Positions 22,053-34,117 of a DNA stretch of 64,000 bases are shown piece after piece. This DNA is from Leuctra nigra. Lineage: Eukaryota; Arthropoda; Insecta; Plecoptera; Leuctridae. The position numbers were made by a program, and so were the translations under genes. The notes beneath the pieces were generated by a model. It saw only the letters and a program-made list of their open reading frames with translations, was not told the DNA's origin and searched no databases. How positions within the stretch are numbered: position 1 is the stretch's first letter; each line of letters begins with the position of its first letter. The stretch spans positions 9,948,316 through 10,012,315 of the forward strand of contig OW203768.1 in assembly GCA_934045905.1 (NCBI GenBank), given 5' to 3'.

Positions 22053-22648
22053 GTAACCAACATTCAGTGTTTTGGACTAATGTGAAGAGGGTGGGGGGCG
22101 GTGGTACTAGAAATGTTGTTAGTATAAAATGGTGTTACTTAAAAAATGAAAACAATATCTAATTTGCTTTTATGTGACATGAAATAGAGAAGAATTGATA
22201 TTGCGTTTCAATACACAATTTCTTTATAAGTATTAAATTATTGGTCATATTGTACTGTAGTACTCAAGTAGTATAAACTGTTATTGTTATTTAATATATG
22301 AAATAAGCCATACAGTTAGATGAACCTTGGTGGGAGTCACTGATCACGTTCACAATAGACCAGACCCTATCGTAAAAATCAAGAAGTATCAGTTAACACC
22401 TCAGCTGCATTGTTCAGTTCCACCTCGAACAAGGAATGAGCAATATGGTCGAGAATACGAAGACAGTAAATAGATTTACAATAGGAACTAAGACACATTT
22501 CAAGGTTCGGACACACAGATTGAATAAAAGAAGAACGTGTTATTCAATTTGTTAATCATTTCATTCATACTTTTATTTTCAGGATCCTCGAAACTTTTTC
22601 TCCAATCAACTTCAAAAGTTCCAAACTCTGACTTTCTCAATCTGAAGA

Positions 22649-24529
22649 ATGGTGTTGTTGCCGCTACAACGCCAGATAATCCTCTTCATCTTCTTACATT
22701 CCGGAGCAATAAACGCAATAGACCCCTTGCGAGCAATAGATTTTATCAGCCGTCACTTCCGTCAAGGAAACCGATATGACGAGGGCCAAGTCGTGGATAC
22801 ACCGATCAAGAAGATCCTGAAGCAGAAACGCTACGACTTCATCGTCATTGGAGCGGGAACGGCCGGTTCTGTAATCGCCAATCGTCTCTCTGACAATCCC
22901 TCCTGGACGGTGCTGCTTTTGGAAGCTGGAAAAGATGAAATCCTTATCAACCAAATTCCGATCTTCTGTGCCCATCTTCAGTTCACGGACTACAATTGGG
23001 GTTACACAGTAGAACCGCAAGACACTGCTTGTCTGGGGATGAAGGAAAAACGCTGTAACTGGCCAAGGGGAAAATCCCTCGGAGGCTCCAGTTCGATCAA
23101 CTACATGATTTATACGAGAGGAAACAAACTGGATTACGATCAGTGGGCGAGTATGGGGAATACAGGCTGGAGCTACGACGAATTACTTCCGTACTTCAAG
23201 AAATCCGAAAACATACAAATTCCAGACTTAAAGTATTCCAAGTATCATTCTACCGGGGGTTATTTAAATGTAGAAGATGTTCCATTTCATACGCCGCTTG
23301 CTAACGCTTTCGTTTCTGCCGGAGAAGAGTTAGGCTACGATAAAGTCGACTACAACGGAGAGAGCCAAATGGGTTTCTCCACCATCCAGGCGAACCTTCG
23401 AAACGGTTCTCGGTGCAGCGCTTCTAAAGCATTCCTCAGACCGATACGTCATCGCAAAAACCTTCACATATCCATGAACACACGGGTGTCCAAGATTCTC
23501 ATCGATGAAGAAAGCAAACAAGTTGTCGGGGTCGAGTTTTACAAGAACCGAGCGATACATCGAGTGAAGGTAAGGAAGGAAGTTGTTTTATCGGCAGGAG
23601 CGTTAAATTCACCGCAGATATTGATGTTGTCCGGTATTGGTCCTCGGGAACACTTGGAGTCAATCAACATCCGAGTCCTGAAGGACTTAAAAGTTGGCCA
23701 GAACCTTCAGGAACATGTCGGTTTTCTCGGAGTGGTTAGTCTGGTCAATGACACCGTGGGCTTCGTTGAATCTCGCAACTCGGATCCAAAGAATGCCCTG
23801 AAAGTTATGAGCGATTTCTTGCTCCAAGGTCGAGGACCGCTAACTTCGATTGGATCGGTAGAAGGACTCGCGTTTATCCAAACGAAATACGCTCCTGACG
23901 ACCGGCCCGACATCGAACTTATGTTCACATCAGTTAGCTTGATGTCAGAAGACTTCAAGGGTATCACAAGACGGAGTCTCAATGTTAAAGACAGTATCTA
24001 TCGGGATGTGTATTCAATGTATAAGAACAGAGACAGTTTTACCATTTTCCCAATTTTACTACATCCGAGAAGTAGAGGAGAGGTTAAACTTAAGGACAAC
24101 AATCCGCTTCACTGGCCGAAGTTCTACGGAAACTTCCTCACAGATCCACACGATGTCAAAACACTTGTCGAGGGAATCAAAATAGCGGCAAAAATGATGG
24201 AGACGAATGCATTTCAAAAGTACGGATCTAAGCTCCACAGTGTGCCAATTCCCGGCTGTTCCGGTTATGATTTCGGCAGCGACGACTACTGGGTTTGTGC
24301 TGCGAGACATTTGACCGCTTTGATTCATCACCAATCAGGGACGTGTAAGATGGGACCCACTTCTGACCCTGATGCTGTCGTGGACCCGCAGTTGAGGGTC
24401 TACGGTATCAAGGGTCTCAGGGTAGCTGACGCTTCCATCATTCCCCTGGTGCCAACGGCTCATACTAATGCAGTGGCATACATGATTGGAGAAAAGGCGG
24501 CTGATTTAGTTAAAACAGATTGGCGGTAA
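22649..24529 (+). CDS. GMC oxidoreductase (glucose dehydrogenase-like), gene 1
   Basis: A 626-residue secreted FAD-dependent oxidoreductase of the glucose-methanol-choline family. A signal peptide covers about residues 1-23. The FAD-binding Rossmann motif is GAGTAG (68-73), with acidic E92 at the end of the second strand. GMC signature 1 is RGKSLGGSSSINYMIYTRGN (140-159) and signature 2 is GALNSPQILMLSGIGP (317-332). The catalytic-site motif HHQSGTCKMG starts at 560 and the second active-site His is in TAHTNA (605). All key residues are intact. The CDS is uninterrupted; the exon begins at the acceptor (22583), 66 nt before the ATG. The four paralogs differ in length only in the signal peptide. 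Family members oxidise sugars, alcohols or quinone-linked substrates; the substrate here is unknown. R343 replaces the Pro found in the other three. Confidence 0.95.
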   Translation: MVLLPLQRQIILFIFLHSGAINAIDPLRAIDFISRHFRQGNRYDEGQVVDTPIKKILKQKRYDFIVIGAGTAGSVIANRLSDNPSWTVLLLEAGKDEILINQIPIFCAHLQFTDYNWGYTVEPQDTACLGMKEKRCNWPRGKSLGGSSSINYMIYTRGNKLDYDQWASMGNTGWSYDELLPYFKKSENIQIPDLKYSKYHSTGGYLNVEDVPFHTPLANAFVSAGEELGYDKVDYNGESQMGFSTIQANLRNGSRCSASKAFLRPIRHRKNLHISMNTRVSKILIDEESKQVVGVEFYKNRAIHRVKVRKEVVLSAGALNSPQILMLSGIGPREHLESINIRVLKDLKVGQNLQEHVGFLGVVSLVNDTVGFVESRNSDPKNALKVMSDFLLQGRGPLTSIGSVEGLAFIQTKYAPDDRPDIELMFTSVSLMSEDFKGITRRSLNVKDSIYRDVYSMYKNRDSFTIFPILLHPRSRGEVKLKDNNPLHWPKFYGNFLTDPHDVKTLVEGIKIAAKMMETNAFQKYGSKLHSVPIPGCSGYDFGSDDYWVCAARHLTALIHHQSGTCKMGPTSDPDAVVDPQLRVYGIKGLRVADASIIPLVPTAHTNAVAYMIGEKAADLVKTDWR

Positions 24530-24599
24530 ATTCTATTACAGTATTATTATTTTCAAATCCACTGTTACATAATGCAACGATGAACATTTTCAACAAAAT

Positions 24600-25230
24600 T
24601 TTGTTGGGTATATTTTGCAGGGACGTCGAATATTGTAAAATCAGAAGGTTGCCCGAAAAGTTATGTTGCAAGGAATGTTTTGGTGGGACTGGGGGTGCCC
24701 GGGGCGGCACAACCATGGTCATTATATTTTTTTCGGTGCGTTTTTCTGGATTTGTGTGGAGTTTAATTGTATAAAGTTCCTACATTTAATAACACAAAAA
24801 TCAAAATTATATTAGTACTCAATTGGGGGCATTTTAAAATTGAGACCTGTCCGTGAACCTCCTAACTCACTCCCCCCTCCCCCTCCCACCCAACACTATA
24901 AATTAAACATTCATTCACTGCTGGTTGGACATGCATCTAATTTAATGTTTTGTCTACCCCTGCCCAGAATTTTGAACCTATAAATGTTTATTAAGTTTGT
25001 ATCGGCAACTTCTAAGTTTGTGTTCCACGAAGTGCCTCCAAGTCCTTGTCGGGTTTCCTTTGTGTAGTGCTTATTTATTCATATTATTTATAATGTGCCA
25101 AGAAAAAATATAAATTGCAAATACCTCAAATAAACATAAAATACGAATAAATATGAAAAAGTATATTTATTTTCTGTTTATAGAAAGGTTTAGAATGGTA
25201 AACCGGCGTTTTGAAAGTTGCTTGCCCTTG
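24600..25230 (+). repeat. 3' flank module shared with GMC gene 2
   Basis: Ordered matches to 31910-32710 include GTGTAAAATCA / TTGTAAAATCA, GTGCGTTTTTCTGGATTT, TAATGTTTTGTCTACCCCTG, GTGTTCCACGAAGTGCC and CGGCGTTTTGAAAG. The shared, partly transposon-like sequence shows that the duplication unit extended well past the stop codon. Confidence 0.7.
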
Positions 25231-25930
25231 TATTTGTAAAATAAATAAATATTTAAGGTATGAACAAATAAGAGGTAGGTATATAATTTTTTGTTCACCA
25301 ATTTTTGCAGTTGATGATAAATTAGGATCAAAACGCTACTATTGCAAAAATCGATTATGAGACAAAATCAAAACAAGCTCTTCTTTGAAAAAATGTATTT
25401 GATTCAAAAAATTAAATCTTGTTCAAATCTTACATAAAATATTCACTTCGGCTCAAAAGCAAACAAAACGTAACATCTTTCTCATTGAGTCAGTCTCTTA
25501 GTTTTGGTTATTCCATCATTCTCATCAGCTAATGAGAATCATCGTTTTGTGATAGACATATTATGGTAATTGGGGAGATTTTGAAATTCCAAACTAAATT
25601 TGGACCATTTCTATGCGTATTAAACAATAATTTACATCAATCTAGTGGAGCGGTCGCTCCACCCAGCCAAGTCGTACTGTACACTCACACTCACTCAACA
25701 TACCGTAAATGCCTAATAAACTAAGGAGCAGACCAAACACTTTTACTGTAAGCAACAACATGGCATTTTCGGCCTACTGGATCTCAAAATTATGAAATCT
25801 CACATTGTTGCGAAATATCTTAATTTCGAGTAATGGCCCACCTGACAACATATACCAAATTTGGGAACAATAGGTTATTCCATTTGCGAGCTAGAGGGCC
25901 GTGAAAACAGTGAAATTACACCACTTTCAT

Positions 25931-26035
25931 CTTCTTCTTCTTCTTCTTCTTCTTCTTCTTCTTCTTCTTCTTCTTCTTCTTCTTCTTCTTCTTCTGCTTC
26001 TTCTTCTTCTTCTTCTTCTTCTTCTTCTTCTTCTT

Positions 26036-26065
<30 letters not shown>
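25931..26065. repeat. (TTC)n microsatellite
   Basis: About 135 bp, one interruption (TGC). It gives artificial poly-Ser and poly-Leu reading frames. Confidence 0.95.
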
Positions 26066-26066
<1 letters not shown>

Positions 26067-26686
26067 AGATGATGATATCAGGAAACGTCGCTGTCACCGC
26101 CAAAGCCTAAACGGCAAAACCGATCGATCTGAAATTTTTACCACATGTGCACTTTTGGCGTCTGAGGTGCCTTTTTATAAAACCAACTGGAAGCCGCCAT
26201 TTTGAAACCGGAAATGACGTCATATCTCAAAAACGGCTACACCGACAGGAATAAAATTAGCGCTAAATGATTCAAACGGTCATCTATATGGAATATCAAT
26301 AGTTAAGGTAAAAATTTACTATTGCCGTAACCGGAAATGACGTCATAAAAATGAAGAATCAAACTTAAATCACCTCTTACTACAATAACAACATATTCAG
26401 AAGGCTTATAATGATACATAACATTTATAGAATTAAATTCTAGGTGGCAGTTATTTCAGCCGCCATTTTAAAAACCGGAAGTGATGCCATATCTCAAAAA
26501 CGGCTGGACCGATTGGAACGATGCTTTCGCAATTCCTCATGGAATATCACTTTAAGCTAATATTTAGTACCAAACACAATTTTTCTTAGTAACCAATTCG
26601 GTAATTGCGTATTTTTTAAATGAATTAGTCATTTTTGCTCCGATATGTATTACAAGTTGTGTAAATAAACTACAAAAATGAGTGAT

Positions 26687-27089
26687 ATCCCCATAAAAAA
26701 CACTCCGTGTAAAAATACCAGCCAAGTCCCTTCAACTATAAAAAAATAGAAGAAATCTAAAAATTCAGCACTGAAAAGAAGTGATATCAAAAAATGGGTC
26801 AAGTCAAAACTTAATTTTAAAAACCAAATTATACTTGGCGCATCGTTTTTAAGGGCATTATAGGTACATTATATAATATATTAAGGTACATTTGATTTTT
26901 GGCAAATACTTCTATACTATTTATATACACGATGCGCCAAGTATATTTTGGTTTTTAAAATTAAGTTTTGACTTGGCCCATTTTTTGATATCACTTCTTT
27001 TCAGTGCTGAATTTTTAGATTTCTTCTATTTTTTTTATAGTTGAAGGGACTTGGCTGGTATTTTTACACGGAGTGTTTTTTATGGGGAT
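26687..27089. repeat. Foldback hairpin of composite copy A
   Basis: Arms of about 160 bp around an 82-base spacer. The outer ends are ATCCCCATAAAAAACACTCC and its complement; the inner ends are CTTGGCGCATCG and its complement. Confidence 0.85.
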
Positions 27090-27494
27090 TTGGTATTTAT
27101 TCGCGTGAGCAATTATTTTCAAAATTATGACAATACCTAGTTAAAAATAAATTGTTTACTGCAAGTTAGCAGTAATGGGAGAAGAAGTATAATACACTTC
27201 TTACACAAATGTTTACAAAATATATTTGTATTCGGGTTTTATTTTAAATGTAAACGCTATGAATATTGTTTAAGAACGCTGGAATAAAGTATATTACATT
27301 ATATTAGTAAATAACATACATATCTTTTTCACTCTGCTAAAACTCAGAACCGGGTTTTCGCGATCCCAAATACAAAAGTGCAATAGTTGTGATTTGATCC
27401 GAAACTCCTTAATTAAACAATAAAATATTACAACAATATTGTTGCCGCACGGTTATTAAAGTGAAATTCCTTATTACTAAACATCGTAATTTCG

Positions 27495-27630
27495 CACTTG
27501 TTAAATTGTTTTATGACCCCATGCTACGCGTGTTAATCTTCGTTTGAGTTGGAGCAGTTGATTCACTGGACTCGAACACATAGCAGGTTTCACGCTTGCC
27601 AATGCGCATCACATTGTCTCGTACAGAGAG
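27495..27630 (+). promoter_or_regulatory. Promoter and non-coding exon 1 of GMC gene 2
   Basis: TTTGAGTTGGAGCAGTTGA, TTCACTGGACTCG and AGCAGGTTTCACGC align with exon 1 of gene 1 (TTTAGTTGATGCAGTTGA, GTCACTGGGTC, AGCAGGTTTCGCAC). The donor is GAG|GTAAGT at 27631. The upstream AAGGATA block is less conserved than at genes 1, 3 and 4. Confidence 0.6.
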
Positions 27631-29857
27631 GTAAGTGGAAGCAAGTTTGAAGATCATTTGGCGACTACAGAATTCAATCGGGATTCAAGATAGAAGTCAA
27701 TAAATCACGCTTTTCATTTGATTGTGATATTAGAGTCTTGGTAAATGAACACTTTTCTGAAATAGGAGCATTTGCCCGTGACCTGCAATAAATAGAATAT
27801 ATTTAAATACATTACAAAATTTCTAAATTAGATACCTACATTGATCTACATCGTAAATATTCTGTTGTAGTAAAATAAGTTGTTTGAGCTAAAAAAATAT
27901 TTTTATTATTTTAAACATTTCTATTGAGTCCTAACATGAATAATTGAAGTTTAGGAGAGTGTGATTTGTGATAGGAAATGTGTGATGGATGCTGGAAAAT
28001 ATATTAGAATACGTGGGGGGTTGTATGTGAAAATGTCCGATTGCTCGTTATAAAAACCAGGAGTTTGCTTCCCGTCGAGTTTTCTACTCTATCAGAAATT
28101 TATAATCCAGACGTTTGAAGCTGTGGAAACTTGGTTAGATGTGGACGTTCCCTTGGTGGAATCAAATTAAATGGATATGAGGTATATAGAAGAAGGGTTA
28201 GAAAGCATTCTTTTAGCAACAAAAAATACGCTCCGTGATTGGAATACTTTGGATGTTGTTGGAGGTTATTTTGGAAGATTGCTGTGTGAAGAGGTTGAGG
28301 ATTGATCATACTATTTAATTTTGTTACTTTTTATGTGTTTATATTTATATTTATAATCAAAATGTTATTTTGATTTAGAAGTGGTTGACCAGTTCAGTGT
28401 GATTGTCTCCCTTGCCAAGTAAATTGTAAAATTTGTGTTGAAAGATGTAGAAATTAAAATTATTAATAATTTCAGTTTTACATATTCTGGTAAATGAAAG
28501 CTATAATCTTAGATTCAAAAATTGGGGTTTTCTACGCTTTACAAATATTACTTTTTATATTAATTCTCTGAATAACTAAAATAGAGTTTCCACTTTCCAT
28601 ATTCCAAAGTAAAAAAAATCAGAAAAATAAAAATATTTTTTCCAAATCCAAATATTTACTAAGAATTTATGAACACCTACAATAATTACAATAAGTTCGC
28701 AATTGTTTGGTTATGATCCACCGTTAAAGAAATTACAATTTAATTCAACACATATTTAGACTTCACAAACCATCTCAATTATGTATTTTACCACTTAGAA
28801 AAGGAAGTTGTTAAAAGCAACCTATAATATTCATGATCATAATATTATCATGAAGCCATTGAAATATGCCAGTTAGTATTCGCTTCATACAACAAATTAC
28901 GTATTAAATGGAAACGATAATAAAATGTCTATGTTTTTATACATCATAAAATTGGTACTACAGAATTTTGACCTATATAGCTTTTATGCGTGTAAATATT
29001 TTTTTGTAATACCAAAAGATACGGACGGACATAAGTACCTACCAAACAAAATTAAATTTCTTTAAGGTATATTAGAATGCTTTGTGATTATAGAATGCTT
29101 AGATTTTTTCTTATTCCCTGTAACAAAATTAAAAGAACTGTAGAAAAAGAAAAAAAAATCCATTGTTGGGAATTTTTAACAATAGAAAAAAAATGTTTTT
29201 ACTCAAAACGTGATTCAGAAGCCACGGTTCGTCTGAGGCACCAAATTTTCTTTTTGTAAGGTAATGATCAATGATTTGGACTTGAATCAATATTATTCTA
29301 AAAAAATTATTACTATCAAAGTTTTTAATTTTTTTGTTTAATTATCAACAATATAAATTATTTTCAACACCTCATAAAAAATACTCTGTTAACACCAATT
29401 TTGATATTCTATCTAAAACCTCAGAGCATGGAATAATCAACATAAAGAAACAAACATCACAAACAGAGATATTACATTTTGAAACTTCAAAAACGCTGGA
29501 AAAAACAGTTCTGATATACCTACAAGCCGATACACAGCCGTCAAAGTGATATGATTTTCGTCTTGCAAGATTTATGTTACAATAAAAAAAATTAACTATT
29601 ATAGATATAATCAAACTAAAAGAAGGAGAAGAAATAGAAAAACCAAGCTATTTGAGTAAATTAAAATTATTAAAAACTGTTTTGAAGTGTTCATGGTACC
29701 TTAACAAAATAAATAATTTGTCAGTTGAAAAGGTAGACAGTAGTTATTTAATAATAATTGTTAAAAGTAGTATTACAAGACTAGATTCAAACAAAATAAA
29801 AATGTGACTCTTTATTTTATTAATTACATAAAAAATTGGGTTTCAATATTTTTTCAG
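27631..29857 (+). other. Inferred intron 1 of GMC gene 2
   Basis: From GTAAGT (27631) to acceptor TTTTTCAG (ends 29857). AT-rich; no transposon ends or genes recognised. Confidence 0.5.
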
Positions 29858-29930
29858 GATTCCGAAAACTTTTCACATCTCCGACTCTCAACCGCAACAG
29901 TTCCAACCTTTGACTTTGGAAATCTGAAGA

Positions 29931-31808
29931 ATGTTGCCGTCGGCACAATGCATGATTTTCATCTTCCTACTCCTGCATTCCGGAACTATAAACGCAAAAG
30001 ACCCCTTGCGAATACTAGACACAATCAGCCGACACTTCCGTCAAGGAAACCGATACGACGAGGGCCAAGTCGTAGACACACCGATCAAGAAGATCCTGAA
30101 GCAGAAACGCTACGACTTCATCGTCATTGGTGCGGGAACGGCCGGTTCTGTAATCGCAAATCGTCTCTCCGCAAATCCGTCGTGGAAAGTGTTGCTTTTG
30201 GAAGCTGGGAAAGATGAAATGCATCTGAACCAGATTCCAGCCTTCTGTGCCCATCTTATGTTCACGGACTACAGCTGGGGTTACCAAGTAGAACCGCAAG
30301 AATTTGCTTGTCTGGGGATGAAGGATAAACGCTGCAACTGGCCAAGGGGTAAAGCCCTCGGAGGCTCCAGTTCAATCAACTACATGATTTATACGAGAGG
30401 TAACAAACTGGATTACGACCAGTGGGCGAGTATGGGAAATACAGGCTGGAGCTACGACGATGTTCTTCCGTACTTCAAGAAATCAGAAAATATAGAAATT
30501 CCAGAATTAATGAATTCCACGTACCATTCTACCGGGGGTTATTTGAACGTCGAAGATGTTCCATTTCATACGCCACTTGCTAACGCTTTCGTTTCTGCCG
30601 GAGAAGAGTTAGGTTACGATAAAGTCGACTACAACGGAGAGAGCCAAATGGGTTTCTCCAACATCCAGGCGAACCTTCGGAACGGTTCTCGGTGCAGCGC
30701 TTCTAAAGCATTCCTCAGACCGATACGTCATCGCAAAAACCTCCACATATCCATGAACACACGGGTGTCCAAGATCCTCATCGATGAAGAAAGCAAGCAA
30801 GTTGTCGGAGTCGAATTCTACAAGAACCGAGCGATACATCGAGTGAAGGTCAAGAAGGAGGTTGTTTTATCGGCAGGAACGTTGAATTCACCGCAGATAT
30901 TGATGTTGTCCGGTATTGGTCCTCGGGAACACTTGGAATCAATCAACATTCCAGTCCTGAAGGACTTACAAGTTGGACAGAACCTTCAAGAACATGTCGG
31001 CTTTCTCGGAACAGTTGCTCTGGTCAATGACACTGTTGGCTTCCTTGAATCGCGTAAATTGGAACGGGAGATTGCCATGAAAGTCGTGACCGATTTCCTG
31101 CTCAAAGGCCAAGGACCTCTAACCTCAATTGGCGGTATAGAAGGTATCGCATTCGTCAGGACGAAACACGCTCCTGACGCTCGGCCTGATGTCGAACTCT
31201 TGCTTACATCAGTTAGTATGATGACAGAAGACTTCAAGGGGGTCGTGAGAAGGAGTTTCAACGTCAAATACAGCCTTTATCGTGACGTGTATTCCAAGTA
31301 TCAGAGAAGTTATAGTTATACAATTGTACCCATTGTAATACGTCCGAGAAGTAGAGGAGAAGTTAAACTGAAAGATAACAATCCTTTTCACTGGCCGAAG
31401 TTCTACGGAAACTTCCTCACCGATCCACATGATGTCAAAACACTTGTCGAGGGAATCAAAATAGCAGTGAAATTGATGGAGACGAATGCATTTCAAAAGT
31501 ACGGATCTAAGCTACACAGTGTGCCAATTCCCGGCTGTGAAAGTTTTGATTTCGGCACCGATGACTACTGGGTTTGCGCCTCAAGACATCTGACAGCTGT
31601 GGTTCATCATCAAACAGGGACGTGCAAGATGGGACCCGCCTCGGACCCTGATGCTGTCGTGGACCCGCTGTTGAGGGTCTACGGTATCAAGGGTCTCAGG
31701 GTAGCTGACGCTTCCATCATGCCGCTGATGCCAACAGCTCACACTAATGCAGTGGTTTATATGATAGGTGAGAAAGCGGCTGATTTAATTAAAACAGACT
31801 GGCGGTAA
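29931..31808 (+). CDS. GMC oxidoreductase (glucose dehydrogenase-like), gene 2
   Basis: A 625-residue paralog of gene 1. Signal peptide about 1-22; GAGTAG at 67-72; signature 1 with GKALGGSSS; HHQTGTCKMG from 559; TAHTNA His at 604. Exon 2 starts at 29858, 73 nt before the ATG. It is the most divergent of the four between about residues 370 and 475 (DFLLKGQGPLTSIGGIEG; YSKYQRSYSYTIVPIVIRP), where it groups with gene 1 by the shared EDFKG motif rather than with genes 3 and 4. The core and C-terminus remain almost identical to its neighbours. No key residue is lost. The changed region lines the substrate side in GMC enzymes, so a substrate shift is possible but not shown. Confidence 0.95.
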   Translation: MLPSAQCMIFIFLLLHSGTINAKDPLRILDTISRHFRQGNRYDEGQVVDTPIKKILKQKRYDFIVIGAGTAGSVIANRLSANPSWKVLLLEAGKDEMHLNQIPAFCAHLMFTDYSWGYQVEPQEFACLGMKDKRCNWPRGKALGGSSSINYMIYTRGNKLDYDQWASMGNTGWSYDDVLPYFKKSENIEIPELMNSTYHSTGGYLNVEDVPFHTPLANAFVSAGEELGYDKVDYNGESQMGFSNIQANLRNGSRCSASKAFLRPIRHRKNLHISMNTRVSKILIDEESKQVVGVEFYKNRAIHRVKVKKEVVLSAGTLNSPQILMLSGIGPREHLESINIPVLKDLQVGQNLQEHVGFLGTVALVNDTVGFLESRKLEREIAMKVVTDFLLKGQGPLTSIGGIEGIAFVRTKHAPDARPDVELLLTSVSMMTEDFKGVVRRSFNVKYSLYRDVYSKYQRSYSYTIVPIVIRPRSRGEVKLKDNNPFHWPKFYGNFLTDPHDVKTLVEGIKIAVKLMETNAFQKYGSKLHSVPIPGCESFDFGTDDYWVCASRHLTAVVHHQTGTCKMGPASDPDAVVDPLLRVYGIKGLRVADASIMPLMPTAHTNAVVYMIGEKAADLIKTDWR

Positions 31809-31909
31809 TTTATCTTTAATTGTGAATATTTATAATTGCACTTGGCAATGGTTCATAATGTACTATGGTGCATTGTTTCACAAGACAATGATGAACATAG
31901 GCATCTAAA

Positions 31910-32710
31910 TTAAGGTGGGTTATGCAGGGGCGTCAAATAGTGTAAAATCAAAAAGGTTTCCGAAATATTATTTTGCAAGGAATATTATTGGACAAGGGGG
32001 AGGGCCCAGTGGCATACTGGTCCGGGCGCACATCCACGGGCATTGTTTGTACGTCATATATCTTTTGATGCGTTTTTCTGGATTTTGGGTAGAGTTTGAG
32101 ACTACTAACTCACCGAAATATATCAAACTTTCAACATTTAATAACTCGAAAATTAAAAGAATGCTCCCAGAACCGTGCTGGGGGACTCTCACTTTTCCCC
32201 TTTGCAAATAGGGCTGCCAAATGTCCTTCTTTTCAGACAACCCAGGAGGTAGCAGATAATTTTTCAATTATTTATACCATGATTTATTTACTCAACACCT
32301 TTCCATCACAGGATTTTAATTTTCCTCTGGTTAGACATTGAATCTATTTAATGTTTTGTCTACCCCTGACCCAGAATTTGGACCAATTAACGATTATTTA
32401 TGCACTTATTTCGCGACTTGAGTTTGTGTTCCACAAAGTGCCACCTTTGTCGCCTCCTCTGTGCCTCCTTTGTCGGGTTTTCTTTGTTATTGTGCTTAGT
32501 GTTTGTCTGTGTGACCCAAATGCATTTAAAACCAGGGTTTGAAATAAAATAAAAAATTAAAAAAATGTTCTTATTTATAATTTTTATGTGCCAATAAAAA
32601 AATATCTAAATTGCAAATAAAACATGACTAAGTAATTATTAAAATTCCTATTTATTTTCTATTTATAGAAACGTTCGGATTGGCAAATCGGCGTTTTGAA
32701 AGATTCTTGA
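31910..32710 (+). repeat. 3' flank module shared with GMC gene 1
   Basis: Counterpart of 24600-25230. It ends about 150 bp before the gene 3 promoter block, so in this interval the duplication junction is tight. Confidence 0.65.
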
Positions 32711-32854
32711 CCTTATTATTTAAATCTTTACCTATAATTGTGTAGATTAGAAAATAAATGAAGATATAAAAAAATGTTACGCATTTGATTTTGTTTACAC
32801 CGAATAACTAGTAATTATTGCAGTATCGTTAGATTAATTCCTGATAGAAAAATG

Positions 32855-32996
32855 TCGTAGAATTAAGGATAACTTGTTTTGAGACAACCTTGTGCGCATG
32901 TGGTAAAATACATATTTCAGTAAGTGCAGATGAATCTCTGGACCAGAACTGGTAGCTGGTTTCACTCACGCCAAGACTGATCTCATCATCTCAGAG
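32855..32996 (+). promoter_or_regulatory. Promoter and non-coding exon 1 of GMC gene 3
   Basis: TCGTAGAATTAAGGATAACT (32855) is identical to the block before gene 4 (50607). A TTTCAGTAAG initiator (TCAGT at 32917-32921, the arthropod initiator core) is followed by an exon of about 80 nt ending CAGAG|GTAAGT (32997). Confidence 0.7.
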
Positions 32997-33049
32997 GTAA
33001 GTAGAAGTTTACAGATATTTCACTCGAATTGTCAAATATATTGGGTACT

Positions 33050-34117
33050 GCAAAAAAATCCCCCTGTTTGAGAGGTCACTATCAAAACTATTATAGCTAG
33101 GGTTCTGACATTCTTACCCATTTTAAAAGTCATACAAAAAATTTAATATGTGCAAGTATCAAACAAATTAATTGTTGAATGGGAAAAAAGTTAGAAACAA
33201 TTGAATTTACAGTTGAAAAAACAGAATAAACCAGATAAATTGACTTGTTTGAAGAATAGATTTGGAAATACTCATGGGAGTTATGTTTCCATTGACATAT
33301 AGATTTCTGAATCTGTGATACCGAAATTAGTGCGGTCACGAATCTTTTATTTTTGTTACCAGTGTTGATACAGTTCTGTTAAAGTTTTAAACGCTGGTAT
33401 AAACTTTTTTCGAAGTTTTAATTAAGGAGGGATGCCCAAGTAGATTTTCCGAAAATATTTTTTGTTGAAATGTACGACTTTTATAAATTTTTTCAACATT
33501 TCAACTATATTTTTATGTAAAAGTTTCACTAAATGTCTTGTAACTTGCAACTCTCGAATTGTATTGAGTTTTCAATATGTTGTCTTCGGAAGATTAAGAA
33601 ATTTTAACACAGGAGGTATAGGAAAATTATTTAGAATTTGGCGCCTAACTTTTAAAAACGTACGGCTAGGTGTTTATATAAAAATCTTAATAAATACCTC
33701 TATGTCTAATACACATATTATTAGTTTTTGGAAAAAATCTATCGGTGGAAAATAGTTTAAATCTAATATTTACTAGGAAAATTACCGTGTTTTTTCGACT
33801 TACCATGTTAAAGATAGGGCTAACTCAAATTTATAAAGTGATATATCTTGGAAATTAGTTCGGCTACCCCACTTTTTCTTGCGTTTATATGGTGTACAAG
33901 AAAATTATCTATTAAATAAGCATATTAATTCAGATATCTATCGGAGACCTCTACTTGGGCATCCCCCCTTAATAAGGTGTAACTTTTTTTTCTCATTATT
34001 CAAAAGTTTCTGAAAATCATGTATATTATGCATGATTTCATAATGTGTGAAAGTCTCAGCTCTTTATCTTTTATAGTTCTGTCGGAAGACCTGCCTCTCA
34101 AACAGGGGGATTTTTGC
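33050..34117. mobile_element. TIR element, interrupted by another element
   Basis: Ends GCAAAAAAATCCCCCTGTTT (33050) and the matching complement ending GGGGGATTTTTGC (34117), about 24 bp, with TA close by on both sides. The interior is interrupted by the TTAA-bounded element at 33426-33968. No ORF. Confidence 0.65.
33426..33968. mobile_element. TTAA-bounded non-autonomous element (543 bp)
   Basis: TTAA on both sides (33422-33425, 33969-33972), with ends GGAGGGATGCCCAAGTAGA and TCTACTTGGGCATCCCCCC. TTAA duplications are typical of piggyBac and Kolobok elements. No transposase. Confidence 0.75.

Larger units (their letters stand above)
18650..22582 (+). other. Inferred intron 1 of GMC gene 1
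   Basis: From donor GTAAGT (18650) to acceptor TTTTCAG (ends 22582). It holds a 178-bp MITE (19390-19567), a dispersed repeat (19659-20107) and a hAT element (21238-22052). The rest is AT-rich with no ORF of note. Confidence 0.55.
25642..27089 (+). repeat. ETS/CRE composite repeat, copy A
   Basis: Begins CTAGTGGAGCGGTCGCTCC, then shared blocks (TTTTCGGCCTACTGGATC, ATTTGGGAACAATAGGTTA), a long TTC run, then CCGGAAATGACGTCA at 26208-26222 and 26331-26345 and a decayed copy at 26475. It ends in a foldback (arms 26687-26845 and 26928-27089). Copies B and C have the same order. No coding capacity. Confidence 0.75.

Noticed and set aside
25861..26110. Poly-Ser and poly-Leu proteins
   Set aside because: Translation of a (TTC)n microsatellite.
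23330..31496. Minus-strand ORFs inside GMC genes, recurring between paralogs
   Set aside because: Antisense of conserved coding sequence; no start context or independent domains.
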